A stretch of DNA of 64,000 bases from DASWOJ01 sp964242415 (GTDB lineage Bacteria > Pseudomonadota > Alphaproteobacteria > Acetobacterales > Acetobacteraceae): assembly GCA_964242415.1 (NCBI GenBank), contig CAXTAT010000005.1, positions 124,001 to 188,000 of the forward strand. The letters are read 5' to 3'. Below the pieces are notes generated by a model. The model had not been told where the DNA came from, searched no databases, and worked only from the letters and a program-made list of their open reading frames with translations. This document shows, piece by piece, positions 1 through 8,095 of this stretch. Made by a program: the position numbers and the translations under genes. The first letter of the stretch is position 1, and each line of letters starts with the position of its first letter.

Positions 1-661
1 GCAGGGCCGCCTGGTGCGGTGCGAGCACGGCGGGCGCTGCGTATCGCGCATCGAGCATGACGGCCGCCGCACCGTGCTGGCCCAGCACGTCGCGGGCAAG
101 CGGCTGAACAGCCCCAACGACGTGGTGGTGGCACGGGACGGCGCGGTGTGGTTCACCGACCCGACCTACGGCATCGACTCCGACTACGAGGGCGACCGGG
201 CGCCGGCGGAGATCGGCGGAAGCTGGGTCTATCGCGTCGTGCCCGGCGGCGAGCCGGCGCCGGTCATCACCGACATGGTGCAGCCGAACGGGCTGGCATT
301 CTCCCCGGATGAGCGGGTGCTGTATGTCGGGGACACCGGGATCAGCCACGTCGCAGGCGGCCCGCGGCACATGCGGCGGTTCGGCGTCGGGGCGGACGGC
401 GCCGTGAGCGGCGGAGAGGTGTTCGCGACGTGCGAGGCCGGGCTGTTCGACGGCATCCGGTGCGACCGGGCCGGGCATGTCTGGGTGGCGGCGAGCGACG
501 GGGTGCACTGCTATCATCCGGACGGGACTCGGCTGGGGCGGATCGGGGTGCCGGAGGTGGTGGCCAATCTTTGCTTCGGCGGGTTGAAGCGGAACCGGCT
601 GTATATTTGTGCGACGACTTCGCTTTACGCGATTACGGTCAATGCGAATGGGGCGGTTTAA
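1..661 (+). CDS. SMP-30/gluconolactonase family protein (5' end outside window)
   Basis: The reading frame is open from base 2 and already reads QGRLVRCEHGG, a typical interior stretch of the SMP-30/gluconolactonase/LRE family, so the start lies upstream of the window. The later blocks NSPNDVVV, WFTDPTYGI and PNGLAFSPDE are beta-propeller blade and metal-site motifs of that family. Members are calcium- or zinc-dependent lactonases hydrolysing sugar lactones; the substrate cannot be told here. The gene ends at TAA 659-661 and converges on the LysR gene. About 219 residues are visible against about 300 for the family. Confidence 0.88.
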   Translation, partial: QGRLVRCEHGGRCVSRIEHDGRRTVLAQHVAGKRLNSPNDVVVARDGAVWFTDPTYGIDSDYEGDRAPAEIGGSWVYRVVPGGEPAPVITDMVQPNGLAFSPDERVLYVGDTGISHVAGGPRHMRRFGVGADGAVSGGEVFATCEAGLFDGIRCDRAGHVWVAASDGVHCYHPDGTRLGRIGVPEVVANLCFGGLKRNRLYICATTSLYAITVNANGAV

Positions 662-801
662 GAAGGTCGTAGCAGATTCACAGGGGCTTCGTTGATTGGC
701 CCGGGAACACGAACGCCGGGGGCGCATCGTGGCACAGCCCCACGCCGCACGTATGCAAGCGACACCCGCGTCCCGCACCACCCTAGCCCAAACACCCCAC
801 C

Positions 802-1740
802 CTAAATCCGCCCAGCCACGGCCCGCAGCACGTCGCGCAGCCAACGGTGCGCCGCCAGCCCATCCGACCGCCGGTGCCAGATCATCACCGCCTGCGCCGC
901 CGCCGGCCCTGCCGTCCGCTCCGCCCCTCGGTCCAGCACCAGGCGCGGCAGCGCCCGGATCGAGACAGGATGCACCCGGGCGAACTCGGCCGCCACGCGC
1001 TGGCCCACCACCGCCACCAGGTCCGATTGCGTCAGCAGCGCCGGCGCCGACAAGTAGGGCGCCGACAGCACGACCTGCCGTGCCAAGCCCTTCGCCGCCA
1101 GCGCCGCATCGAGAAACCGTATGTCATCGCCCGACGACGAGATCTCCAGGTGCCGCAGCCCGGCCAGCCACCCCAGGCTGGGCGGCTCGTCCTGCGCCGG
1201 GTGGCCGGAGCGCATCACCAGCACAAAGGCGTCCTCATACAACCGCTGCGACCCGAACCGCTCCCCCGTGGCCCGGTGCGCGTCGCCCACCACCGCCAGG
1301 TCCAGGTCACCGCGGTCGAGCAGCCCGGCCAGGTCCAGCGTGCCGCTCGGGCGCAGGCGCAGCATGACGCCCGGCGCCGCCTCCGACACCTGCCGCACCA
1401 GCGGCGCCGCCAGCGCCAGGGCAGCCCGGTTGTCCAGCGCCACGGAGAACTCCCGCGTGGCAAGCGCCGGGTCGAACCCAGGCGCCTCGAACGCCCGCTC
1501 GATGGCGTCCAGCGCCTGCCGCAGCGTCGGCGCCAACTCCTCCGCCCGTGGCGTCGGCACCATCCCGGTCGGCGTGCGGACGAACAGGTCGTCCCGCATC
1601 ATCAGCCGCATCCGCCGCAGCGCATGGCTCAACGCCGGCTGGCTCAGCCCGATCTGCGCCGCGGCCCGCGTCACGCTCCGTTCGCGCATCAGCGTGTCGA
1701 ACACGACGAGCAGGTTCAGGTCATAGGTGCTTAAATTCAC
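802..1740 (-). CDS. LysR family transcriptional regulator
   Basis: This 312-residue protein has the classic LysR layout: an N-terminal winged helix-turn-helix (RSVTRAAAQIGLSQPALSH, about residues 20-38) and a periplasmic-binding-protein-like effector domain from about residue 90. The MNLSTYDLNLLVVFDTLMRE start is typical of the NodD/LinR-like branch. It is transcribed away from the Tat-exported bicupin gene, and the 180-base gap between them should hold both promoters. Control of the bicupin gene by this protein is therefore a reasonable inference from LysR habits, but the inducer is unknown. Confidence 0.9.
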   Translation of the reverse strand: MNLSTYDLNLLVVFDTLMRERSVTRAAAQIGLSQPALSHALRRMRLMMRDDLFVRTPTGMVPTPRAEELAPTLRQALDAIERAFEAPGFDPALATREFSVALDNRAALALAAPLVRQVSEAAPGVMLRLRPSGTLDLAGLLDRGDLDLAVVGDAHRATGERFGSQRLYEDAFVLVMRSGHPAQDEPPSLGWLAGLRHLEISSSGDDIRFLDAALAAKGLARQVVLSAPYLSAPALLTQSDLVAVVGQRVAAEFARVHPVSIRALPRLVLDRGAERTAGPAAAQAVMIWHRRSDGLAAHRWLRDVLRAVAGRI

Positions 1741-1920
1741 GATGGGAATGGCCCCGCCCGGAAGGGATGGCGACAGTTCGATGCACCATGCCCAGGTGCC
1801 GCACCAGCATATTCGTCACATGCATGTCCATGTGCAGATTCGCAATTTGCGGTGGCCCGCGTCCCGCGCTTGTATTCCGCCAACGGCCGGATCAACGGCC
1901 GTGCATGCAGGGATCGTTCG

Positions 1921-3099
1921 ATGAACCAGATCAATCGCCGGGGATTGCTCGGCAGCGCCGCCCTTGGGGCGGGCGGCATGATGGCGCTGGCCAGCACGGC
2001 GCAGGCTGCCAAGCCCGGCGACGGCGGCTTCGCCCGCAACGCCACGCCCCTGGGCGGCGGCGATCCGGTCGTCAAGCACGACCAGGCCGAGATCGAGACG
2101 ATGCCCGAATTCCGCTTCTCGCTCGACGGCAACACGCCGAAGATCACCTCGGGCGGCTGGGCCAAGGAGGCCACCGTCCACCAGTTCCCGATCAGCAAGG
2201 GCATCGCCGGCGTCCATATGTTCCTGGACCCCGGCGCATCGCGTGAGCTGCACTGGCACGCCATCGCCGCCGAATGGGCCTACGTCATCGCCGGCGAGTG
2301 CCAGACGGTGCTCCTCGACCCCTCCGGCGCGAGCGAGATCAACAACTACAAGCCAGGCGACCTCTGGTACTTCCCCAAGGGCCACGGCCACTCGATCCAG
2401 ACCATCGGCGACAAGCCCTGCCACTTCATCCTGTCGTTCGACAACGGCGCGTTCTCCGAGCACGGCACCTTCTCGATCACCGACTGGATCGACGTCACGC
2501 CCAAGGACATGCTGGCACTCGACTTCGGCCTGCCAAAGGACCTGTTCAACGCCTTCCCAAAGGGCGAGGCCTACATCCAGGCCGGCCCGATCCTGGCCGC
2601 GGCCGACGCGCTCGATGCGCCCTGGCCAAAGGAATCGACCCACAAGTTCCGCCTGCTGAACGACGCCCGCGCGGTGCGCGACTTCGACGGCGGCACCTTC
2701 CGCCTCGCCTCGGTCGATGAGTTCCCGGTCTCCCGCACCATGTCGGGCGGCGTCATGACCATCAAGCCCGGCGCCATGCGCAACCTGCACTGGAACCCGA
2801 ACGCCAACGAGTGGCACTACTACCTGCGCGGCAAGGGCCAGGTCGCATCCTTCGGCTCGGGCGGGCGCAGCAAGGTCGCCGAGTTCAACCCGGGCGACGT
2901 CGCCTACATCCCCGCCGGCTTCGGGCACGCGATCAAGAACGTCGGCGACGAGGACCTGGAGATCATCCAGACCTGGGACGCCGGTAAGTTCGAGGAGATC
3001 GACCTCAACAAGTGGGTGAAGTCCAGCCCGAAGTACCTGCTGTCGAACAACTTCGCCGGGGTGCCCGACGCGACGATCACTAAGCTCAAGCAGGTCTGA
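1921..3099 (+). CDS. oxdC: Tat-exported bicupin, oxalate decarboxylase family
   Basis: Starting at ATG 1921 the 392-residue protein opens with a twin-arginine signal (NRRGLLG, hydrophobic run, AQA cleavage site), so it should fold in the cytoplasm and act in the periplasm. Two cupin domains follow. The first has HWH at 111-113 with Glu118 and a lid-like FSEHGTF, matching the SENS lid Glu of Bacillus OxdC. The second reads LHWNPNANEW (290-297), with Asn292 where OxdC has the second metal His. The family converts oxalate to formate and CO2 using Mn. An upstream in-frame start at 1852 would bury the Tat signal and is rejected. Oxalate as substrate is inferred from family membership. Confidence 0.85.
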   Translation: MNQINRRGLLGSAALGAGGMMALASTAQAAKPGDGGFARNATPLGGGDPVVKHDQAEIETMPEFRFSLDGNTPKITSGGWAKEATVHQFPISKGIAGVHMFLDPGASRELHWHAIAAEWAYVIAGECQTVLLDPSGASEINNYKPGDLWYFPKGHGHSIQTIGDKPCHFILSFDNGAFSEHGTFSITDWIDVTPKDMLALDFGLPKDLFNAFPKGEAYIQAGPILAAADALDAPWPKESTHKFRLLNDARAVRDFDGGTFRLASVDEFPVSRTMSGGVMTIKPGAMRNLHWNPNANEWHYYLRGKGQVASFGSGGRSKVAEFNPGDVAYIPAGFGHAIKNVGDEDLEIIQTWDAGKFEEIDLNKWVKSSPKYLLSNNFAGVPDATITKLKQV

Positions 3100-3187
3100 T
3101 CGCGAACCGCCCCAGCGCGCAACAGGGCGTGCCGCACCCTTGCGGGACATAGGGGCTGCCCGCCCCTGACCCGGCTGCCCGGTGCGT

Positions 3188-3225
3188 CCGCATCATCCCC
3201 TCCGCATGCGGAGGGGATGATGCGG
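3188..3225. terminator. Perfect 38-base palindrome between convergent genes
   Basis: Nineteen-base arms centred between 3206 and 3207 are perfectly complementary with no spacer (inner part CCCCTCCGCATGCGGAGGGG). It lies between the ends of the bicupin gene and the ThiE-like gene, where a bidirectional terminator would be expected. There is no T tract on either side, so intrinsic termination is not assured; cruciform formation or a protein-binding site are alternatives. The rest of 3100-3354 shows no gene. Confidence 0.5.
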
Positions 3226-3354
3226 CCGTCTCGACCAAGGCGGCCGCCTCCCGATCCTGAAACCCCCAGCGGTGCCGGTTCTGCGGCGTCCCGGCCCACC
3301 CCATTGTCCCAGCGCCGGCTGCCGATGTCCCCTGGCACACCTCCGGTCATAACG

Positions 3355-3990
3355 TCAGGGCGGGATCGCCGCCCCGATTGCGCCGGCGCCGCCCGCCCGC
3401 CCCGGGACGCGCCGGGCAACCCGGCCCGTCACGCCGCCAAGCGCATAAACCTCCATGCCGCGGCCCGCTCCCCCCAAACCCGGCAGCGGTCGTGCGGCAT
3501 ACGACCACCGGACCGCCCCCAATGCCGGCGCGAGCGGATGGCTGGCCGTCGGGAACAGCGGCGACAGGAACACCGCATCGGCCCCGGCCCGCACCGCCCG
3601 CAACAGGCTGATCCGGTCATGCGCCGAGCTGGTCACCAACCGCGCCGCAGGCAGCCGGCGAGCGCCCCGCCAGCCGTTCCGCAGATGGACCCCTGCCCCG
3701 GCCGCCGCCGCCCATCGCGGGTCGCCGGCCACGACCAGCACCGTCCGGCGCGCCCGGCACATCCGTGCGACCCGCTGCATGAGCACGGCACGCCCCGGCG
3801 CGGCATCATGGCGGAACACCACGCCGCAAAGCCCGGCCGGCAGCTTGGCGATGGCAGGCAGCGGGTCCGGCGCCCGCGCCCAATCGGTGAACATCCACAG
3901 CACAGGCAGCCCCTGGCCGCGCCCGCCGCCGCCCCCTCGCAGACGCCGCGCCTTGACCTGGCGCGCCCATGCGACAAGCCTGGTATCCAT
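3355..3990 (-). CDS. ThiE/TenI-like thiamine phosphate synthase family protein
   Basis: The 211-residue product starting MDTRLVAWARQ has TIM-barrel signatures of the ThiE/TenI family: GAGVHL, a Ser-Ala-His-Asp strand end, GADAVFLSPLFPT and C-terminal ALGGV. True ThiE joins the pyrimidine and thiazole phosphates of thiamine. Here the usual Q-x-D after GxHL is replaced by GVHLRNGWRG, so catalysis of that step is doubtful. The start at 3990 shares two bases with the start of the YggS gene on the other strand. A co-inherited ThiE-like/YggS pair suggests a role tied to cofactor balance, but this is inference. Confidence 0.7.
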   Translation of the reverse strand: MDTRLVAWARQVKARRLRGGGGGRGQGLPVLWMFTDWARAPDPLPAIAKLPAGLCGVVFRHDAAPGRAVLMQRVARMCRARRTVLVVAGDPRWAAAAGAGVHLRNGWRGARRLPAARLVTSSAHDRISLLRAVRAGADAVFLSPLFPTASHPLAPALGAVRWSYAARPLPGLGGAGRGMEVYALGGVTGRVARRVPGRAGGAGAIGAAIPP

Positions 3991-4687
3991 GCAGCCCGAC
4001 ACGCCCCCTGATGACGCCGGCACCGTGCTGGCCCGCCTGGCCCAAGTCCAGGCCCGGATCGCCGCAGCAACCGCCGCGGCCGGGCGTCCCCCAGGGTCGG
4101 TCGCCCTGGTCGCAGTCTCGAAGACCCATCCGCGCGACGCCGTGCTGCAAGCCATGCAGGGCGGCCAGCTCATCTTCGGCGAGAACCGCGTGCAGGAGGC
4201 AGCCGCCAAGTTCGCCGGGCTGCGCGCGGACCATCCGGGCCTGCGGCTGCACATCATCGGCGGATTGCAGACCAACAAGGCCCGGGACGCCGTGCGGATC
4301 GCCGACGTGATCGAAAGCCTGGACCGCCCGCGCCTGGCCGACGCGATCGCCGATGCCATCGCCAAGGAGGGCCGCGCGCCCGACCTTTTGGTTCAGGTCA
4401 ACGTCGGCGACGAGCCGCAGAAGGCCGGCATCGCCAGGGCCGATGCGGACGCATTCATCGAGTCATGCCATGAGCGGTTCGCCCAGCGCCTGGCCGGGCT
4501 GATGTGCGTCCCCCCCGCCGAAGCCGATCCCACGCCGCACTTCGCCTGGCTCGCCGCCTGCGCCGCCCGGCACGGGCTTGCCACCCTCTCCATGGGCATG
4601 TCGGGCGACTACGAGGCAGCCATCCGGCAAGGGGCGACCCACGTGAGGCTCGGCAGCGCCATCTTCGGCAGCCGCCCCGCCGTCTGA
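3989..4687 (+). CDS. YggS/PROSC family PLP homeostasis protein
   Basis: This 232-residue protein carries the PLP lysine motif ALVAVSKTHP, then FGENRVQEA, LHIIGGLQTNKAR, LLVQVNVGDEPQKAG, LSMGMSGDYEAAI and the phosphate-binding THVRLGSAIFG. These are diagnostic of the YggS family, which binds pyridoxal phosphate on a TIM-barrel fold and affects PLP and amino-acid pools without a known catalytic activity. Start ATG 3989 follows from the family's N-terminal length. It is divergent from the ThiE-like gene with overlapping start codons. Confidence 0.93.
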   Translation: MQPDTPPDDAGTVLARLAQVQARIAAATAAAGRPPGSVALVAVSKTHPRDAVLQAMQGGQLIFGENRVQEAAAKFAGLRADHPGLRLHIIGGLQTNKARDAVRIADVIESLDRPRLADAIADAIAKEGRAPDLLVQVNVGDEPQKAGIARADADAFIESCHERFAQRLAGLMCVPPAEADPTPHFAWLAACAARHGLATLSMGMSGDYEAAIRQGATHVRLGSAIFGSRPAV

Positions 4688-5045
4688 TGTCCCACAAACC
4701 AGGCCACCCGCCGGCAGTCGAGCCGCCGTCAAGGCCGCAAGCCAAGGGCAACGCCCCGCCCCAGGCGTCGCCGACAACCAGGCGCCCGACCAGCCCCCTG
4801 CAACCGCGCCGCCAATGCCCCGGCGGCACCGTCGCGCAGACCGGCCAAGGCCCGGCGCCTCGCAGCACGGCATCGGACGCGATGGGTGACTCTGCCGGCA
4901 CGCCACCCCACATCGTCGGCGGCTCCACTGCGTGCTAGGACGGGGCCAGGCCCCCACTTTAGCCCCATGGACGCTTGATGATCCCCCACTGTCGCAGCCC
5001 CCGCCCTGGCAGCCGCCTCCAACCGAGGCGCAGCGGAGGCAGGGC
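4688..5045. other. Non-coding stretch upstream of kup
   Basis: No recognisable gene. The minus strand is open for 97 codons (4729-5022), but the translation is arginine/alanine/glycine-rich and typical of antisense frames in high-GC DNA. The plus frame from ATG 4932 runs into kup and could be a proline-rich N-terminal extension of it. A Shine-Dalgarno-like GGAGG at 5035-5039 serves the GTG at 5046. Confidence 0.5.
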
Positions 5046-6935
5046 GTGAGCGCCATCACGCTCCCCCACACCGCCGTGCGCCCGTTGCGCGCCGGCGCCC
5101 TGCTCGCGGTGCTCGGCATCGTTTACGGCGACATCGGCACCAGCCCGCTCTATGCCCTCAAGGCCAGCCTGACCCACTTCACCGAGCCTGGCATCGGCCG
5201 GGTCGAAATCTTCGGCGTCCTCTCGCTGATCTTCTGGTCGCTGTTCCTGATCGTCACCATCAAGTACGTCGCCCTGGTGATGCGCGCTGACAACAACGGC
5301 GAGGGCGGCATCCTCGCCCTGATGGCGCTGGCGCAGCGCCATACCGTCAACCCGCGGATGCGCACCGCGCTCGGCCTGATCGGCATCGGCGGCGCCTGCC
5401 TGTTCTTCGGCGACGGGGCCATCACCCCGGCCATCTCGGTGCTGTCCGCGGTCGAGGGGCTGGAGGTCGTCTCCCCCACCTTCACCCGGTTCGTGCTGCC
5501 GCTGTCGGTCGTCATCATCCTGGCGCTGTTCGCCGTGCAGGTACGCGGCACCCACACCATCGGCCGGCTGTTCGGCCCGGTGATGGCAGTCTGGTTCCTG
5601 ACGATCGCCGCCATGGGCCTGGTGCAGATCGCCCGCAACCCGGCCATCCTGGAGGCGCTGTCCCCGGTGTTCGCCGTGCAGATCTGCCTGGCGCATGGCT
5701 GGCTTGCCTTCGTCAGCCTCGGCTCGGTCGTGCTGGCCGTCACCGGGGCGGAGGCGCTGTATGCCGACATGGGGCACTTCGGCGCCCGGCCGATCCGCGT
5801 CGCCTGGGTGGTGTTCGTGCTGCCCTGCCTGGTGCTGAACTACTTCGGCCAGGGCGCGCTGGTGATGGCCGACCCGGCCGCGCTGGAGAACCCGTTCTAC
5901 CTGATGGCGCCCGAGGGCCTGCGCCTGCCCCTGGTCGTGCTGGCCACCGCGGCGACGGTGATCGCCAGCCAGGCGCTGATCAGCGGCGCCTTCAGCATCG
6001 CCCGCCAGTGCATGCAGATGACCTTCCTGCCGCGCATGGCCGTGCTACACACCAGCCAGACCGAGGAAGGGCAGATCTACGTCCCGCAGATCAACGCCGC
6101 CCTGGCCGTGGCCGTGCTGATCCTGGTGCTCGCGTTCCGCAGCAGCGACGCCCTAGCAGCCGCCTACGGCATCGCCGTGACCGGCACCTTCCTGTGCACC
6201 TGCGTGCTGGCGACGGTGGCGTTCCGGCGGCAGTTCGGCTGGCCGCGCACGGCGGCGCTGGGCGTGTTCGGCTTCTTCTTCGTCATAGACCTGGTGTTCT
6301 TCGCCGCCAACGCCCTGAAAATCCCCGAGGGCGGCTGGGTCCCGCTGCTGCTGGGCTTCGCACTGATGGCGATGATGACCTCCTGGCATCGCGGCCGCGA
6401 GCTGATGCTGGCTCGGTGGAAACAGGACAGCCTGCCGCTGTCGTCCTTCCTGGCGCGGCTGCCGCAGTCGCGCACGGTGCGTGTGCCCGGCATGGCGGTG
6501 TTCCTGACGGGGAACCCCGACTACGTGCCGGCGGCGCTGCTGCACAACCTCAAGCACAACAAGGTCCTGCACGAGCGCGTGCTGTTCGTCACCGTCGAGA
6601 ACCTGGACGTGCCGGAGGTCGGCCCCGAGAACCGCACCACCGTCAGCGAGTTGGCGCCGGGAGTGCAGCGCGTGGTGCTGCGCTACGGCTTCATGGAAAG
6701 CCCCAACATCCCCCGCGCCCTGGAGGACCTGAACGGCCACGGCCTGGCCTACAACCCCATGCAGGCCAGCTTCTTCCTGGGCCGCGAGGTGCTGGTGCGC
6801 GCCATGGTGCCGAAGCTGCGCGCCTGGCGGCTGTTCCTGTTCCTGTTCATGGCGCGCAACGCCGTTCCTGCAACCGAGTTCTTTCGCATCCCCAGCGACC
6901 GTGTCGTGGAGCTGGGGGTCCGGGTCGCCATCTAG
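5046..6935 (+). CDS. kup: Kup-type potassium uptake permease
   Basis: The inner-membrane protein imports K+ with H+ in the KUP/HAK/KT family. The hallmark GIVYGDIGTSPLYALK is near the N-terminus, followed by about twelve hydrophobic segments, including FFGDGAITPAISVLSAVEG, and a hydrophilic C-terminal domain with FLTGNPDYVPAALLHNLKHN. GTG 5046 gives 629 residues, matching the usual 620-630, and has GGAGG six bases upstream. ATG 4932 in the same frame would add 38 proline-rich residues and cannot be excluded. Confidence 0.93.
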   Translation: MSAITLPHTAVRPLRAGALLAVLGIVYGDIGTSPLYALKASLTHFTEPGIGRVEIFGVLSLIFWSLFLIVTIKYVALVMRADNNGEGGILALMALAQRHTVNPRMRTALGLIGIGGACLFFGDGAITPAISVLSAVEGLEVVSPTFTRFVLPLSVVIILALFAVQVRGTHTIGRLFGPVMAVWFLTIAAMGLVQIARNPAILEALSPVFAVQICLAHGWLAFVSLGSVVLAVTGAEALYADMGHFGARPIRVAWVVFVLPCLVLNYFGQGALVMADPAALENPFYLMAPEGLRLPLVVLATAATVIASQALISGAFSIARQCMQMTFLPRMAVLHTSQTEEGQIYVPQINAALAVAVLILVLAFRSSDALAAAYGIAVTGTFLCTCVLATVAFRRQFGWPRTAALGVFGFFFVIDLVFFAANALKIPEGGWVPLLLGFALMAMMTSWHRGRELMLARWKQDSLPLSSFLARLPQSRTVRVPGMAVFLTGNPDYVPAALLHNLKHNKVLHERVLFVTVENLDVPEVGPENRTTVSELAPGVQRVVLRYGFMESPNIPRALEDLNGHGLAYNPMQASFFLGREVLVRAMVPKLRAWRLFLFLFMARNAVPATEFFRIPSDRVVELGVRVAI

Positions 6936-7003
6936 CGCCGTAACGAACCAGGCTGTACTCTCCCGCGTTCCAAATGTGTGACGAGCTTACATTGGGCGGG
7001 GTG

Positions 7004-7354
7004 ATGACGAAGCTGACCATGCTGCTGGCCCAAGGTCCGGGACTGCCGAGGGGCGACCTGGGGGACCGACTGGTCACGCACCTGCTGCTCAACGCCCAGG
7101 GCCAGATCGACCCGGCCGCGTACGAAGCGGACCCCACGCCCTGGCTCGCCACCCGCGAGGCGCCGGGCCGCGACCCGATCCAGGTTGAGGTGATCCGCCT
7201 CGACGAGGGCTGGGCGTTGCAAAGCCTGCGTGACGCCGACGATCCCCTATGGACCTTCGAGGGCCACGTATTCCGCCCCGGCGAGCTGGTGCGCCTGGGA
7301 CGCCCAGACGGCGAGGAACTGCTGTTCCGCATCGTGGCAAGCGAGGCGGACTGA
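7004..7354 (+). CDS. Hypothetical protein, about 116 residues
   Basis: I do not recognise this protein. It has no signal peptide or membrane segment. The second half looks like a small beta-rich fold (VEVIRLDEGWALQSLRD, FEGHVFRPGELVRL, LLFRIVAS). Codon use fits the neighbourhood and no competing gene overlaps. ATG 7004 follows a purine-rich GGGCGGGG; an in-frame ATG at 6974 would add ten residues but lacks a ribosome site. It stands alone between kup and the MerR gene; nothing is seen in the following 7355-7627 except the operator described separately. Confidence 0.6.
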   Translation: MTKLTMLLAQGPGLPRGDLGDRLVTHLLLNAQGQIDPAAYEADPTPWLATREAPGRDPIQVEVIRLDEGWALQSLRDADDPLWTFEGHVFRPGELVRLGRPDGEELLFRIVASEAD

Positions 7355-7591
7355 TGCCCGCCCTTTGCGCCGCCGAGTTACCGCCTGTGCGGGCCGGGGA
7401 AATCTGCCCTGACTAACGAAGCAACGCTTGGCTCCCACCTGGCGAAGCCCAGTCACGACCGCCTTCCTCACCCAGCCTTGGTCCGCCCTACGGCCCAAGC
7501 CCGGATAGCAGCCGGCACACTCCAAATGTCGGATGCAATGACCCGATTCTGGTCGCAGGCACCCATGACTTGACGCTCGGCACTCCTTGCC

Positions 7592-7605
7592 TTACGTATG
7601 CGTCA
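7592..7605. promoter_or_regulatory. LiuR-like imperfect palindrome upstream of the MerR gene
   Basis: The sequence TTACGTATGCGTCA is an imperfect dyad (5 of 7 positions pair). It resembles the ACGT-nn-ACGT core known for LiuR, the MerR-family regulator of branched-chain and fatty acid breakdown. It sits 23 bases before the MerR start. A TTGACG hexamer at 7570-7575 could be the -35 box, but no convincing -10 is seen. The resemblance was judged by eye. Confidence 0.4.
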
Positions 7606-7627
7606 TTCAGGTGACGGAGGTGTAGGC

Positions 7628-8095
7628 ATGCCGGAGCTGTTCACCATCGGCGAGCTTTCGACGGCGTTCGGCCTGTCCCCGCGCGCGATCCGTTTCTACG
7701 AGGACCAGGGCCTGATCGCGCCCGAGCGCGTCGGCGTCCAGCGCGTCTACTCCAAGCGTGACCGCGCCCGGCTGCAATTGATCCTGCGCGGCAAGCGCCT
7801 GGGCTTCTCCCTCGCCGACATCCGCGAGTTCCTGAACCTTTACGACGCCGGCCGCGGCAAGCAGATGGCCATGACGCTGGCCCGCACCCGCGTCCGCATC
7901 CGCGAGCTGGAGCAGCAGCTTGAGGACATCACCATAACCCTGGCCGAGCTGCGCGACATGGAGGCGGAGATCGCCGCCCTGCTCCGTGCCCCAACGACCC
8001 AAGACGCCCCCAAGAACCACGACGCCCCCGCTACCCACGACGCCCCCGCTACCCACGACGCCCCCGTTACCCACGACGCAAGGACCGACGCATGA
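7628..8095 (+). CDS. MerR family regulator of a beta-oxidation operon
   Basis: This 155-residue protein has the N-terminal MerR helix-turn-helix (FTIGELSTAFGLSPRAIRFY, RVYSKRDRARLQLILRGKRL) and then a dimerisation coiled coil (residues about 80-120). It lacks the metal-binding cysteines of MerR or CueR. Start ATG 7628 has GGAGGT six bases upstream. The C-terminus ends in four six-residue repeats of the type DAPxTH encoded by an 18-base tandem repeat. The stop overlaps the thiolase start by four bases (ATGA), so regulator and degradation genes form one transcript. LiuR-type regulators control such operons; the inducer, perhaps an acyl-CoA, is inferred. Confidence 0.9.
   Translation: MPELFTIGELSTAFGLSPRAIRFYEDQGLIAPERVGVQRVYSKRDRARLQLILRGKRLGFSLADIREFLNLYDAGRGKQMAMTLARTRVRIRELEQQLEDITITLAELRDMEAEIAALLRAPTTQDAPKNHDAPATHDAPATHDAPVTHDARTDA
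8003..8074 (+). repeat. 18-base in-frame tandem repeat, four units
   Basis: Units begin at 8003, 8021, 8039 and 8057 with consensus GACGCCCCCGCTACCCAC. The first unit has diverged and the last differs by one base. They encode the DAPxTH tail of the MerR protein, and the near identity of the inner units points to recent slippage. Confidence 0.9.

Noticed and set aside
3991..4100. TPP riboswitch near the ThiE-like gene
   Set aside because: No CTGAGA-type thi-box is seen, and the divergent starts overlap.
4729..5022. 97-codon minus-strand frame between the YggS gene and kup
   Set aside because: Compositionally antisense-like, with no recognisable motif or convincing ribosome site.
7628..8095. 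Mercury or copper resistance regulator
   Set aside because: The MerR protein lacks metal-binding cysteines and sits in a fatty-acid operon.
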